Positions 18,829 through 29,362 are shown, numbered from the stretch's first letter. The stretch: DNA of 64,000 bases from Novosphingobium olei (GCF_012927405.1 NZ_JABBGM010000006.1:186001-250000), one strand, 5' to 3'. Notes: generated by a model from the sequence alone, not told the origin. Numbers and translations: made by a program.

Positions 18829-18862
18829 GGCCGCAAATCTCCCGTAACGTTATGGCTGGTTG

Positions 18863-20098
18863 TCAGTCGATCTCGATCTTCACCGGCATGGCGGTGAAGC
18901 CGTGGAGGAAGGGGCTGGCCAAGCGCGTTGGCGCGGCCTGCGGCACGATCCGCCAGCGCCGCGCGACGATCTCCTCGATCAGCGCGGTGATCTGCACTTC
19001 GGCCAGGCGCGCGCCCACGCAGCGGTGGATGCCGTGCCCGAAGGCGACATGGCGGCGAGCATTTTCGCGGGTCACGTCGAAGCGTTCGGCGTCTTTGAAG
19101 ACCGTCTCGTCACGGTTGCCCGAAATGTACCACAGCACCACCTTCGAACCTTCCGGGATCAGCTGCCCGGCAAGTTCGGTGTCGCGCGTGGTGGTCCGGC
19201 GCATGTGGGTCACCGGCGATTGCCAGCGGATGATCTCCTGCGCGGCATTGACCGCAAGCTTCGGGTCGGCGCGCAGCTTTTCGAGCTGGTCGGGATACTT
19301 GTGCAGCGCTTCGACCAGCCCGCTCATCGAATTGCGGGTGGTGTCGTTGCCGCCTACGATCAGCAGGGCGATGTTGGCGATGCGTTCGGGCGGGGTCAGG
19401 TTGCCCATCGCCTCGGAATGGACCATCCGGCTCAGCAGGTCGTCGCGCGGCGCTTCCTTGCGGCGCGCTTCCAACTCGCGGTCGAAGCGTTCCAGCATCT
19501 GGCCCATCTGGACCAGGAATTCGGCGCGATAATCGTCGTTGAGGTTGTCTTCCGAAACGCCGCTGCCCCAGTCGGACCAGCGCTTGATGTCGGGCCATTC
19601 CTCGAACGGCATGTCGAACAGGATCAGCAGCATGCCCAGCGTCATCGGGATCGATACGCTGTCGACCCAGTCGAACGTCTCGCCCACCGGCAACGCGTCG
19701 AGCAGCTGCGTCACGCGTTCGCGCACCAGCTTTTCCAGCTTAACCATCTGGCTGGGGCCGAAGGCCGGCGCGATGACCTTGCGCTGGGCGGTGTGGACCG
19801 GCGGGTCCATGGCGATGAAGTTGGGAAAGGGGTTGTCGTTGACGTTGTCGGCAATCGTGATGTTGCCGCGATCCCACGACGAGGAATAAGTCTCGGTATC
19901 GAGTTCGACCTTCTGGATCAGGTCGTGGGTCACGACCGACCAGTAGGCGCCAAACGGGCTCTCCTCGCGCAGGCTGACCGGCATGTTGGCGCGCAGCCAG
20001 GCGAAGGGCTCGCGCCATTTGTCCTCGGTATACAACGCGTTGACGCTGACGTCATACGGATTGAGCGCCTTGTCCCGCGCGGACGGAGCGGATGCCAT
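18863..20098 (-). CDS. cytochrome P450
   Basis: This soluble bacterial P450 of 411 aa shows the I-helix oxygen-binding segment IVGGNDTTRN, the ExxR motif (QEIIRWQSP) and the haem loop FGHGIHRCVGARL, with the Cys ligand near residue 359. No ferredoxin or ferredoxin reductase is adjacent, so electron transfer partners must come from elsewhere. It is likely cotranscribed with the FMO-like gene downstream. Together with the convergent Baeyer-Villiger enzyme it forms an oxygenase group suited to alicyclic or terpenoid substrates; that is inference from context. Confidence 0.94.
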   Translation of the reverse strand: MASAPSARDKALNPYDVSVNALYTEDKWREPFAWLRANMPVSLREESPFGAYWSVVTHDLIQKVELDTETYSSSWDRGNITIADNVNDNPFPNFIAMDPPVHTAQRKVIAPAFGPSQMVKLEKLVRERVTQLLDALPVGETFDWVDSVSIPMTLGMLLILFDMPFEEWPDIKRWSDWGSGVSEDNLNDDYRAEFLVQMGQMLERFDRELEARRKEAPRDDLLSRMVHSEAMGNLTPPERIANIALLIVGGNDTTRNSMSGLVEALHKYPDQLEKLRADPKLAVNAAQEIIRWQSPVTHMRRTTTRDTELAGQLIPEGSKVVLWYISGNRDETVFKDAERFDVTRENARRHVAFGHGIHRCVGARLAEVQITALIEEIVARRWRIVPQAAPTRLASPFLHGFTAMPVKIEID

Positions 20099-20164
20099 GA
20101 CAAATTCTCCCGTGGCCGGATCGATTCTGGTCGGCCTTGACCGGGAGTATCGTTAATCAAGCAA

Positions 20165-21430
20165 TTAAAGTCCAGCGCGCTTTGGGGAGAGCCGGGGCCG
20201 CGCCTCCGTCTTCAGGCGCCGTCCGGCCCGTGCCGATCGCTTCTTCATCCAGATCACCACGCCCGTTACCGACAGCATCGTCACAGCCAGCCCCAGCACG
20301 CTCACGAACACGCGATAAGGCAGGCCGAACACTTGCGCCATGTGCAGCGCGGTCAGCCAGTTGGTGAAGGTGTTGGCACCATTGGCCCCGCTCGGCAGTT
20401 CGACGCCGTGCACCGCGCCGCTGTCGCTGTCGAAGGCGATGCGGGTGCCGCCGCCGTGCTCGCCGATGTCGGCGCTGGTGGTGAAGCCATAGACGTAGAG
20501 CCCGCTCGTCGGCACGTGCCAGATCCACCGCTCCCCTTCGCTGCGCAGGGCGAGGCCATGCTCTTTCGCCAGATCACGCGCCAGTGCTTCGCCCCGCGCC
20601 GTCGCGGCCGTGAAGTCCAGCCTCGGTGCGTTGCGCGGCGCGGGCAGGGCGTTGCGCACGAACACCTCGCGCGCGTCCTCGGCGCCGAACAGCTTCATCA
20701 CCGGCGCGTGCACCTGCGGCAGGTTGAAAGACACGCTCGACCACGCGAACACCAGCAGCAGCGGCCAGAGCCACAGCCCGCTCGCGCGGTGCAGGTCGAA
20801 GTTCAGCTTGTAGGCGCTTTTGCCCCGCCGCACCTGCCAGCTCGGCCGCCAGCGCTTCCAGAACGGCGCCCCCGGTGCGCGGGGCGGCAGGGTGAGGAAG
20901 AACCCGACGAAGCAGTCGATCGTCCACACGATCGCCGCAACGCCCATCACCAGCAGCCCGGCCGTGCCCGCTGCCAGCGTGTAGTGCAGGCGATAGACGA
21001 ACGGCATCAGGTTCTTTGCGCCCTGGCCGATATCGCCCCATTCGCGCCGACCCAGTTCCTTGCCCGTCACCGGGTCGAGAAACAGGTCGTCCCAATCGGG
21101 CACGCCTGGCCCATGTTCGCGCTCCAGCCCGCTCGCGGGGTCCATCCAGTGCAGGTGCAGCCGCAACGAATGCCCCGGCTCCACCGTCAACGGCAGGAAA
21201 TCGACCGCCGCTCCGGGATAGCGCTGCAGCACCTGCGCCCGGATCGCCAGCGGATCGGGGGCGCCAGGTGTCTGCGACAGGTGCAGCTCGGGCGCAGTCA
21301 GCGCCTCCAGCTCCTCGATCCACGGCATCAGAGCGCCCGTAAGGCCCGCCACGGCCAGGAACAGCGCCAGCGACAGCCCGGCCCAGCGATGCGCGATGAC
21401 CCAGAACGGGCGCCCCGGCAGCCCGGCCAT
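20165..21430 (-). CDS. PepSY-associated inner-membrane protein
   Basis: This 421-aa protein has membrane spans at the N-terminus (IAHRWAGLSLALFLAVAGL), in the middle (LLVMGVAAIVWTIDCFVGF and LWLWPLLLVFAWSSVSF) and near the C-terminus (VFGLPYRVFVSVLGLAV). These are the four-span layout of PepSY-TM proteins found next to siderophore receptors. Related proteins act as ferric-siderophore reductases or accessory factors; that role is inferred here from the neighbour. Its start overlaps the receptor stop (TGATG), so the two genes are coupled and presumably iron regulated. Confidence 0.88.
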   Translation of the reverse strand: MAGLPGRPFWVIAHRWAGLSLALFLAVAGLTGALMPWIEELEALTAPELHLSQTPGAPDPLAIRAQVLQRYPGAAVDFLPLTVEPGHSLRLHLHWMDPASGLEREHGPGVPDWDDLFLDPVTGKELGRREWGDIGQGAKNLMPFVYRLHYTLAAGTAGLLVMGVAAIVWTIDCFVGFFLTLPPRAPGAPFWKRWRPSWQVRRGKSAYKLNFDLHRASGLWLWPLLLVFAWSSVSFNLPQVHAPVMKLFGAEDAREVFVRNALPAPRNAPRLDFTAATARGEALARDLAKEHGLALRSEGERWIWHVPTSGLYVYGFTTSADIGEHGGGTRIAFDSDSGAVHGVELPSGANGANTFTNWLTALHMAQVFGLPYRVFVSVLGLAVTMLSVTGVVIWMKKRSARAGRRLKTEARPRLSPKRAGL

Positions 21431-23517
21431 CAGAACGACAGCCGCACCGAACCCAGCACGCTACGCGGCGCGGCGTAGAACGCCTGGTCCCAGTACAGGC
21501 TGGTCAGATGCTTGTGGTTGGTCGCATTGGCCACGTTGACGTTGAACGCCACGTTCTCGGTCAGGTCATAGCCTGCCTGCAGCTGCACCGTGGCATAGGA
21601 CGGCTGCCGGATCGTGCCGAGCGCGTTGGTGATATAGACGTCGTCCTGCCAGCGCAGCCCTGCGCCCAGGTGCACCTTCTCCACCGGGCTCCAGCGCACC
21701 AGAAGGTTCGCCGTGGTGCGCGGCACATAAGTCCGCGCGGCATTGCCTGTCTTGTCCTTGATCGAAAGGTGGGTCACGCCGCCCTGCACGCTGAGGTTCG
21801 AGGTGATGTTGCCGCCGATTTCCGCTTCCACGCCAGTACTGCGCACGTCGATCCCGCGATAGAGCGTCTGGCCGAGCGTGGTGTCGAACCCGGCCGCTTC
21901 GGCAAGGTTCGACTGCTCCGAGCGGAACACCGCGATCGAGCCGAACAGCGCCTTGTCCGCGGTCTGCGCCTTCACGCCGCCCTCCCAGCTCTTGCCCTTC
22001 GCCGATCCCAGCGGAGTGAGCGCGGTCGAGATTTCCTTCTGCGGCGAGAAGATCCCGCTATAGCTGGCATAGAGGTTCACGCCCGGCACCACGCCCCAGG
22101 TCACCCCCACGAACGGATTGGCCCCGCTTTCGCGCCGCTGCGCGCTCACGCCGAAAGTGAACCCGTCGGTCCGCACGTTCAGGTAATTGACCCCCAGCAC
22201 CAGGTTGAGCCGCTCGGCCAGCGACAGGTCGGTCGCTGCGCGCAGGCGCCACTGGCGGTCCTTGATCCGCGCGCTGACCACGGCATCGCCGAACGCGGGG
22301 TGGGGGACTTCGGTGCCGTTCCAGCTGTTGACGTCGCCCGGCAGCGCACCCCAGGCCGGATCGGTCGTCGGCACGGGATAGCTGAGGTAGCCGAACGTCG
22401 CCTCGGTATACTGCGCGCCGAGGCTGATCGCCTGCTCGCGCCCCAGCAGGCGGAACGTGCCGCGTACCGAACTGTCCGAGATCCAGCCTCGCGCGGTCGA
22501 AAGGTAGCCGCCGGGATAGCCATAGAGCCCCGCGCCGGTCTCCGCATCGGGCGCGCCATAGACATAGAACAACCGCGAAGGTTCGTCGGATACGCGCCGG
22601 GTCACGTGCTGGCGCGCGGTCCAGCCCGGCGCGAATTCCCACGAAAGCTCGCCATAGGCGGTCTGGTCGGTCCGCTTCCAGTAGGTCCAGTCCTGCGTCG
22701 TGGAAGCGCCGGTGTCCCACTCCAGCTGGTTGCCAGCGGCATCCTGCAGCGGCAGCGCCCCCCACAGCACCCCGCGCGACGTGCCGGTCTGGCGGGTATA
22801 ACCGGCCGAGAGCTTGAGCGTATCGGTGATCTGCCCGTCGAGCACGGCCTGTACCACCGACCGCTTCGAGCGATAATCGCGCAGGTACGAATCCGCGTTC
22901 TGCACTGCGCCGGTCACCCGGATCGCCCAGCGCCCGTCTTTGGTGATCGGCGTGTCGAGATCGAACTCGCCGCGCACCTTGCCCCACGATCCTGCGGAGA
23001 GCTCAGTGGAGACATGGCGCTCGCCGGTCGGATGGCGGCGGTGATAGTTGATCGTGCCCGAAGGGTTGCCGACGCCCGCCATCATCGCGTTCGCGCCGCG
23101 GATCACCTCGATCGAATCCCACGCCACCGTATCGACCGCGCCGATCGTTGGGCCCCAGAAATTCGGGATCGCGATGCCGTCGACCATCGCCTCGCTGATA
23201 TCGAAGCCGCGCGCGTTGTAATACGTCCGGTCGGTCTCGGCCTGCTCGACGTTCACGCCGGTGACATAGCGGAGCACCTCGTTGGTCTCATCGAGGCCGA
23301 AGGTGTCGAGCGCCGCGCGGTCCACTACCGTGACCGCCTGCGGCGTATCAAACACCGAAAGCGGAAGCCCCGTTGCCCCCGACGGAACCTGCTCGCCAGC
23401 CCTTCCGATCACGGTGATGCGCTCGGCCTCGCTCGCCTCTTCGGCGTGGGCGCTGGCAGATCCCAGGGCCAGGGCAGAGGCGGCGGCGGTGGCAAGAAGG
23501 CTTTGGCGAAACTGCAC
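21430..23517 (-). CDS. TonB-dependent ferric-siderophore receptor
   Basis: This 695-aa outer-membrane receptor has a 25-residue signal peptide (ATAAASALALGSASAHA), then a TonB-box-like ERITVIG. A plug domain with YYNARGFDISEAMVDGIAIP follows, matching the siderophore-receptor subfamily, then a beta-barrel ending in a terminal Phe (GSVRLSF). Two Fur-like sites lie upstream, and the PepSY reductase-like protein is coupled downstream. The siderophore is unknown, and no biosynthesis genes are in the window, so it may use a xenosiderophore. Confidence 0.93.
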   Translation of the reverse strand: MQFRQSLLATAAASALALGSASAHAEEASEAERITVIGRAGEQVPSGATGLPLSVFDTPQAVTVVDRAALDTFGLDETNEVLRYVTGVNVEQAETDRTYYNARGFDISEAMVDGIAIPNFWGPTIGAVDTVAWDSIEVIRGANAMMAGVGNPSGTINYHRRHPTGERHVSTELSAGSWGKVRGEFDLDTPITKDGRWAIRVTGAVQNADSYLRDYRSKRSVVQAVLDGQITDTLKLSAGYTRQTGTSRGVLWGALPLQDAAGNQLEWDTGASTTQDWTYWKRTDQTAYGELSWEFAPGWTARQHVTRRVSDEPSRLFYVYGAPDAETGAGLYGYPGGYLSTARGWISDSSVRGTFRLLGREQAISLGAQYTEATFGYLSYPVPTTDPAWGALPGDVNSWNGTEVPHPAFGDAVVSARIKDRQWRLRAATDLSLAERLNLVLGVNYLNVRTDGFTFGVSAQRRESGANPFVGVTWGVVPGVNLYASYSGIFSPQKEISTALTPLGSAKGKSWEGGVKAQTADKALFGSIAVFRSEQSNLAEAAGFDTTLGQTLYRGIDVRSTGVEAEIGGNITSNLSVQGGVTHLSIKDKTGNAARTYVPRTTANLLVRWSPVEKVHLGAGLRWQDDVYITNALGTIRQPSYATVQLQAGYDLTENVAFNVNVANATNHKHLTSLYWDQAFYAAPRSVLGSVRLSF

Positions 23518-23546
23518 GTTTGAACTCCCGTCGATGATGGGCCGCC

Positions 23547-23600
23547 TTTAATGCGAGCGATTCTCAAGAGTCAATGCAATTAGGAATCATTCGCATTAAC
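23547..23600. promoter_or_regulatory. two Fur-box-like sites
   Basis: TTTAATGCGAGCGATTCTCAA (23547-23567) and ATGCAATTAGGAATCATTCG (from 23574) carry the AT-rich GANAATNATTNNCATT-like pattern of Fur operators. They lie 30-80 bp upstream of the siderophore receptor start, where they would cover its promoter. The basis is visual similarity only. Confidence 0.65.
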
Positions 23601-23667
23601 TCTATTCATACCTCACCTTTCTAGGCGGTTGCTCCCGCCCGCTCACAAGCCTAAAAGGCGTCATACC

Positions 23668-23800
23668 CCGGGGAGCCAGTGGGGTCCGGGCGGGCGCTCA
23701 TCGTTGAGCGATCGCGCGGAACGAACGGCTGAGAGGGGCTGGTCACGCAGCCCGACCCGTCGAACCTGAACCCGTTAGCACGGGCGGAGGGAAGGGCCGG
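23668..23800 (+). ncRNA. TPP riboswitch (THI element) upstream of thiC
   Basis: The conserved blocks are present in order: GGGAGCC, then GGCTGAGAGG (about 23738), then GACCCGTCGAACCTGAACCC (23753-23772), and finally GCGGAGGGAA (about 23784-23793). An expanded P3 arm includes a CGCTCA/TGAGCG hairpin between the first two blocks. It lies 45 bp before thiC, so thiamine pyrophosphate presumably represses thiC through translation or termination. Confidence 0.92.
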
Positions 23801-23833
23801 CTTCAACCCGCGCTCGGTCCGTCCGCCTCTTGA

Positions 23834-25726
<1,893 letters not shown>

Positions 25727-25755
25727 CCGGCCACCGCCCCGATTGTCTGAAATCC

Positions 25756-25795
25756 AGGCGGCCGCTTCCAAAGGTGAAGCGGCCGCCTCTTTTTT
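25756..25795 (+). terminator. rho-independent terminator after thiC
   Basis: The 12-bp stem AGGCGGCCGCTT / AAGCGGCCGCCT has a 9-nt loop and is followed by CTTTTTT. It begins 29 bp after the thiC stop. Confidence 0.93.
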
Positions 25796-26215
25796 GGCCT
25801 GCCGTCGCGCTACGTTGCGCTGTCCTGCGTCTCGTTGCGAAGCGTGGAGGCCGGCCGGCGCGTGCCCCGTAGCGCGGCATCGGCGTGACATCGCTATGAC
25901 CGGGGCCTGACCGATTTAGCAGCCGCTTCGGCTATGCAACTTTGCCCGACAATTTGGTAGCGCACGCGGGCTATGCAAGACGCGTTGCACCATCCCGATC
26001 CCCGTTTGACACGGCATGCATATGCAACCTGTATCCACAACGCGTCCCGCCCTGTCCTACAGTGCCCCTTTCGGGTAAGAGCACGCTATGAACGCGTCGC
26101 TTCTCCCTGAAATCGCGCACTTTTGTTTGGCGAGGGAGGCCGCATGGGCCGGTTCGTGCATTTCATCTCTGAAGTCTGTCAACTTCGTCAACTTGGCCGA
26201 TTTAGGAAGAGCCGC
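25796..26215. other. 420-bp intergenic region with repeated TATGCAA
   Basis: No convincing gene is seen. GGCTATGCAA occurs at 25930-25939 and again near 25970-25979, and a third TATGCAAC is at 26021-26028, giving spacings of about 40 and 51 bp. A promoter-like TTGACA (26006-26011) is followed 18 bp later by TGTATC, and the second half is AT-richer than its surroundings. The region may hold the promoter and a long leader for the NTF2-like gene, or an unannotated small RNA. The short open frame starting at 26123 merges into the NTF2 gene and was not used. Confidence 0.45.
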
Positions 26216-26614
26216 ATGACCCCATCGAATCCCGCTGCCGAATTCGCCGTCCGCTCCGCCCGGGCCGCTTTCAACCGTGCCCTTGCCGAAGCCGATCTAG
26301 GCGCGATCGGTCCTCTGCTCGCCCGCGACGTGGTGCTCATCACCGGCAGCGACAGCGGCGTCGTTGCCGGGCGGCAGGCACAGCTGATAGCCTGGAAACG
26401 CGAATTTTCCGCGCGGCCGCGCACCGTCTATGTCCGCACCACGCAATCGGTCACGGCCTCCACTATCGAACCGATCGCGCTGGAACAGGGGATCTGGGAA
26501 GGCACGATCGAAGGGCAGGGGACGCTTGTCGCGGGCGGGGTCTACAGTGCCAAGTGGCGGCAGACGGACGGCGCCTGGCGGCTGATCGCCGAAATCTTCG
26601 TGACCTTGCGTTAG
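26216..26614 (+). CDS. SnoaL/NTF2-like protein (DUF4440 type)
   Basis: This 132-aa protein has the NTF2-fold pattern: an N-terminal helix (AARAAFNRALAEADLGAIGPLLA), then DVVLITGSDSGVVAGRQAQLIAWK, and a terminal strand WRQTDGAWRLIAEIFVTL. The family includes small hydrolases, isomerases and accessory domains, so no reaction is assigned. The ATG at 26216 follows AGGAAGAG; a start 93 bp upstream would add 31 residues unlike the family. No operon partner is evident. Confidence 0.78.
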   Translation: MTPSNPAAEFAVRSARAAFNRALAEADLGAIGPLLARDVVLITGSDSGVVAGRQAQLIAWKREFSARPRTVYVRTTQSVTASTIEPIALEQGIWEGTIEGQGTLVAGGVYSAKWRQTDGAWRLIAEIFVTLR

Positions 26615-26708
26615 TATCGTTTTCGGGAACCGCGTGCGCGCACAACCATTGCCGTGACGCACCGGGCGCGGCGTTGCGCCCTAACCCTGAAAAGAAGGAG
26701 CAGGCGCC

Positions 26709-27179
26709 ATGAAGAAGGCCCTCTTGCTTTCCGCCCTCGCCGCCGCGTCGCTGACGTCGGCCTGCACCGATACCTATGGCTACGGTGATCGCCCCGGCTA
26801 CGCCAGCGACGGCTACGCCGGCGATTGGGGCTATTACGATCGCGGCTACTACGACCGCTACGGCCGGTACGACTACAACAATCCCGATCCGAACTACGGC
26901 GGTTATTACGCTGACCGTTACTACCGCCAGAGCCCGCGCTATCGCGAACGCTATCTCAGCTACAACGATCGCGTGTACCGCGGCAACGATGGCCGTTACT
27001 ATTGCCGCCGTTCGGACGGGTCGACCGGCCTGATCGTCGGTGGTTTGGCTGGCGCCACGGCGGGCGCGTTGATCGCCCAGGGCGACAGCAAGCCGCTCGG
27101 CGCGATCATCGGCGCGATCGGTGGCGCGGCCGTGGGTGCTGCGGCCGATAGCGGCCGGTCGAACGTACGCTGCCGCTAA
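26709..27179 (+). CDS. glycine-zipper outer-membrane lipoprotein
   Basis: This 156-aa protein starts with a lipoprotein signal (LLLSALAAASLTSAC, lipobox LTSAC with Cys20). A tyrosine- and glycine-rich linker of repeated YGGYY/RYGRY-type units covers about residues 24-90, and a C-terminal glycine zipper (GLIVGGLAGATAGALIAQG ... IIGAIGGAAVGAAADSG) follows. It resembles the 17-kDa surface antigen/glycine-zipper 2TM group, thought to sit in the outer membrane. The ATG follows AAGAAGGAG. A terminator shared with the convergent small gene lies downstream. Confidence 0.83.
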   Translation: MKKALLLSALAAASLTSACTDTYGYGDRPGYASDGYAGDWGYYDRGYYDRYGRYDYNNPDPNYGGYYADRYYRQSPRYRERYLSYNDRVYRGNDGRYYCRRSDGSTGLIVGGLAGATAGALIAQGDSKPLGAIIGAIGGAAVGAAADSGRSNVRCR

Positions 27180-27208
27180 GCCCGCAGGCTGGCCGGACAC
27201 CAAGAAAA

Positions 27209-27237
27209 AGGCCCCTCGACTGCTGTCGGGGGGCCTT
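27209..27237. terminator. bidirectional rho-independent terminator
   Basis: AAGGCCCCTCGAC-TGCT-GTCGGGGGGCCTT has one wobble pair, is preceded by AAAA and ends in TT. It lies between two convergent genes (26709-27179 and 27264-27521). Confidence 0.8.
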
Positions 27238-27263
27238 CCTCGCGGGACTGGATGAAAGCTGGA

Positions 27264-27521
27264 TCAGCCCGGGCTGTCGTTGTTGCAGTTGTCGACGACC
27301 ACCCAGGTCACCGTGGCGATGCCGGCCACGATCGCGATGATCGGGATCAGCTGCAGCGCGTTGCTGCGCACGCCGCGCACCGGAGCCTTGGTGCGGGTCA
27401 GTGCCGTCTTCGCCGGGAGAGCGTTGCCCGAACGGGTCTCGGCAGCGGAGGCAACGCCCGGAAGAACGAGCGTGGCGGCGAGCACGGCCGACAGGCCATG
27501 GCGAAGAGCCTTTGTGATCAT
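27264..27521 (-). CDS. small exported protein with one C-terminal membrane span
   Basis: This 85-aa hypothetical protein starts MITKALRHGLSAVLAATLVL with a cleavable signal ending GVASAAE. A basic stretch (KTALTRTKAPVRGVRSN) and a hydrophobic span LIPIIAIVAGIATVTWVVV follow before DNCNNDSPG. The ATG at 27521 has GGGGAC upstream. A second CGTAACG-poor-zone copy of the motif (27557) lies 36 bp upstream. No family is recognised, but small sphingomonad proteins of this layout are common. Confidence 0.6.
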   Translation of the reverse strand: MITKALRHGLSAVLAATLVLPGVASAAETRSGNALPAKTALTRTKAPVRGVRSNALQLIPIIAIVAGIATVTWVVVDNCNNDSPG

Positions 27522-27817
27522 CGAATAAGTCCCCATGTTTTTCTGATGCAGCGCAACGTAACGCTGCCTCGCAGTTCTCATCTCCCACCACTATGGTGGC
27601 AAATGCAAGCGCCTTTTTACAACCTGTTCATGATGAAAAGGCGCTGAGCAGCAGTCAAAGTATTGAAATTCGAGATCTTTGGGGGTCCCAAAAGGAGAAT
27701 GGGACATCTTCTTAAATTCGTATTAACCCTTTGCCTTGACTGGTTTTGCACCTGCACAGAGCAGCCGCCGGCGCAATGTCGATCCGTGACGGGAAGGCGC
27801 CGCGAATCCCCGGGCCG

Positions 27818-29362
27818 TCAGTCGATGCCGAAGCGGCTCAGCACATTGCGGGTGATGCGGGTGACGAACGGGTCGCGGGCGGCGAGGGCATGGGCCCATT
27901 CGGTGGTGCCGCAGTTGAACACTTCGCCGCGCCCCCGCCTGAACGAGGCCATCACCGCGTGGCCGCGAATGATCCCGGGACTGGTGGCATAGGCGGGATC
28001 GCCGAATACGTCGCGGGCGATGATGTCGAGGTTTTCGGGCGGAATGATCGGGGGGTAGGGGCTGCCCGGCTCCTCCCCGAAGGCACAGGGCGCGATGGCG
28101 ACGATCTCCAGGTTTTCCGGCACGCCCAGCGTCGGAACCGCGCGTGGCACCCCGTCGCTGCCGAAGGTGAAGCGGCACCCGTCGTTCTCGTAGCCCAGCA
28201 GCGGCAGTTCCGGCGCGATCAGGTCCCCATAGTAGAGATCGGTGCCCGCAAGCGACCAGTGTAAGCTGTCGTAGACCGTGTATCCGCCCTGGCCGCGCGC
28301 CGCGCACAGGCCCAGCCGATGGTAGCCGCCGAACAGGAAAGTGAGCCCGGTGATGGCCGCTTCGGGCCGTGCGAAGGCGTTGTGCGACCACAGGTGCGTG
28401 CCTTGCGCTGCATCGGCGCTGGCGGCGGGATCGTCTTCGAAACCGCGCCACTTGTGGCAGATGAAGCTGGCGCCGCCGTCGTCGAAGCGGACCTTCCAGA
28501 AAGCGGTGTTGCCCGAAAATATGGCGAAGTTGCCGCCGCCATCGACGTAAGCCTCGATCGCGTCGCGCTGGCCGGCGGTCCAGTATTCGCTGTGCCCGAC
28601 GACCATGACGGCGGCGTAGCCATCCAGCATTGCCGGTTCGCATTCGATGTCGCGATCGGTGGCGTAATCCAGCGCGATGCCTTCGCTCTCGGCCCACTCA
28701 ACGAAGCGGTGCTCCCACTTGTTGAGGAAGCCCGCCGAGCCATCGTAGGGCGTCATTTGCGCTCGCAGCCGCCATGTCGGGTCGGAAGCCCAGGGACGTT
28801 CGCCGAAACCCCGGGGGCGAAGGTTGGCAAGGCGGGGCACATCGTCCGGCGCAGCGATGATCGCCTGGGGGAAGGGGCGTCGGGTCGAAAGCACGCCGAT
28901 CGCCCCCGCCATCGCATCGGGCAGGCGCTTGCGCCCGCTCATCAGCGCGCCGACGTCGCAATAGGCAGAGCGCCCGCCCCAGTAGTTGTAGGCGTGGTAG
29001 GTGTTGGTGGCGAGGACGAGCAGGGCCTTCGCCGTCTTTTCGCCCCGCGCCGGGCGGACACAGACGAAATGGTGCCAGCGTTCGCCCGCGGCATTGGTCA
29101 GCGCCAGATCGTAGTAACCGGTCGGCCAGTCGCTGCCGATGGTGAAAGTATGCGCCAGCGGCCAGTCGCAGCCGGCGGTATCGGCATTGTCGGGCGTCGG
29201 ATGATGGCCCGGTGCGATGCCCGCGACCGTGTCGAACACCCGGCGATCCGCACCGACGCGGGCGATTTCGAGCGTGCATGGCCCGCCACTGTCGTCGCTG
29301 GCGAAGATCTGCACCGGTTCGCCCGGGCAGGCACTGAGACGGTCGGTATAGAAGGCGATCAT
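27818..29362 (-). CDS. N,N-dimethylformamidase large-subunit-like hydrolase
   Basis: This 514-aa protein matches the DMFase beta-subunit family by YDLALTN, TYHAYNYWGGRSAY, VVGHSEYWTAGQRDAIEAYV, NFAIFSGNTAFWKVRF and the C-terminal GEVFNCGTTEWAHAL. Known DMFases bind iron through two Tyr and one Glu and hydrolyse formamides. Candidate Tyr and Glu residues are seen (GHSEYW), but the exact ligands cannot be assigned by eye. No small subunit is adjacent. It is the last gene of a five-gene minus-strand operon and lacks a signal peptide, so a cytoplasmic C-N bond hydrolysis is inferred. The substrate is unknown. Confidence 0.75.
   Translation of the reverse strand: MIAFYTDRLSACPGEPVQIFASDDSGGPCTLEIARVGADRRVFDTVAGIAPGHHPTPDNADTAGCDWPLAHTFTIGSDWPTGYYDLALTNAAGERWHHFVCVRPARGEKTAKALLVLATNTYHAYNYWGGRSAYCDVGALMSGRKRLPDAMAGAIGVLSTRRPFPQAIIAAPDDVPRLANLRPRGFGERPWASDPTWRLRAQMTPYDGSAGFLNKWEHRFVEWAESEGIALDYATDRDIECEPAMLDGYAAVMVVGHSEYWTAGQRDAIEAYVDGGGNFAIFSGNTAFWKVRFDDGGASFICHKWRGFEDDPAASADAAQGTHLWSHNAFARPEAAITGLTFLFGGYHRLGLCAARGQGGYTVYDSLHWSLAGTDLYYGDLIAPELPLLGYENDGCRFTFGSDGVPRAVPTLGVPENLEIVAIAPCAFGEEPGSPYPPIIPPENLDIIARDVFGDPAYATSPGIIRGHAVMASFRRGRGEVFNCGTTEWAHALAARDPFVTRITRNVLSRFGID

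Larger units (their letters stand above)
540..18849. repeat. cluster of 24 CGTWACG heptamers
   Basis: Start positions are 540, 3338, 3832, 4838, 5174, 5772, 6298, 6809, 7439, 7741, 8057, 8961, 10246, 11461, 12200, 12485, 15107, 15453, 16202, 16961, 17370, 18432, 18437 and 18843. CGTAACG and CGTTACG are the two strands of one odd-centred palindrome. Eleven copies read CGTTACG and thirteen CGTAACG on the plus strand. They are found both in coding sequence, in more than one frame, and directly after stop codons. Only two further copies occur in the remaining 45 kb (27557 and 49713). Confidence 0.85.

Noticed and set aside
21508-23523. Long plus-strand open frame (671 codons) opposite the siderophore receptor
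   Set aside because: It is a GC-rich antisense shadow. The minus strand encodes a complete receptor with signal peptide, plug and terminal Phe, and the plus-frame translation has no recognisable domains.
27663-27992. Possible 109-codon plus-strand gene
   Set aside because: It overlaps the end of the DMFase-like gene, has no ribosome binding site and shows no family features.
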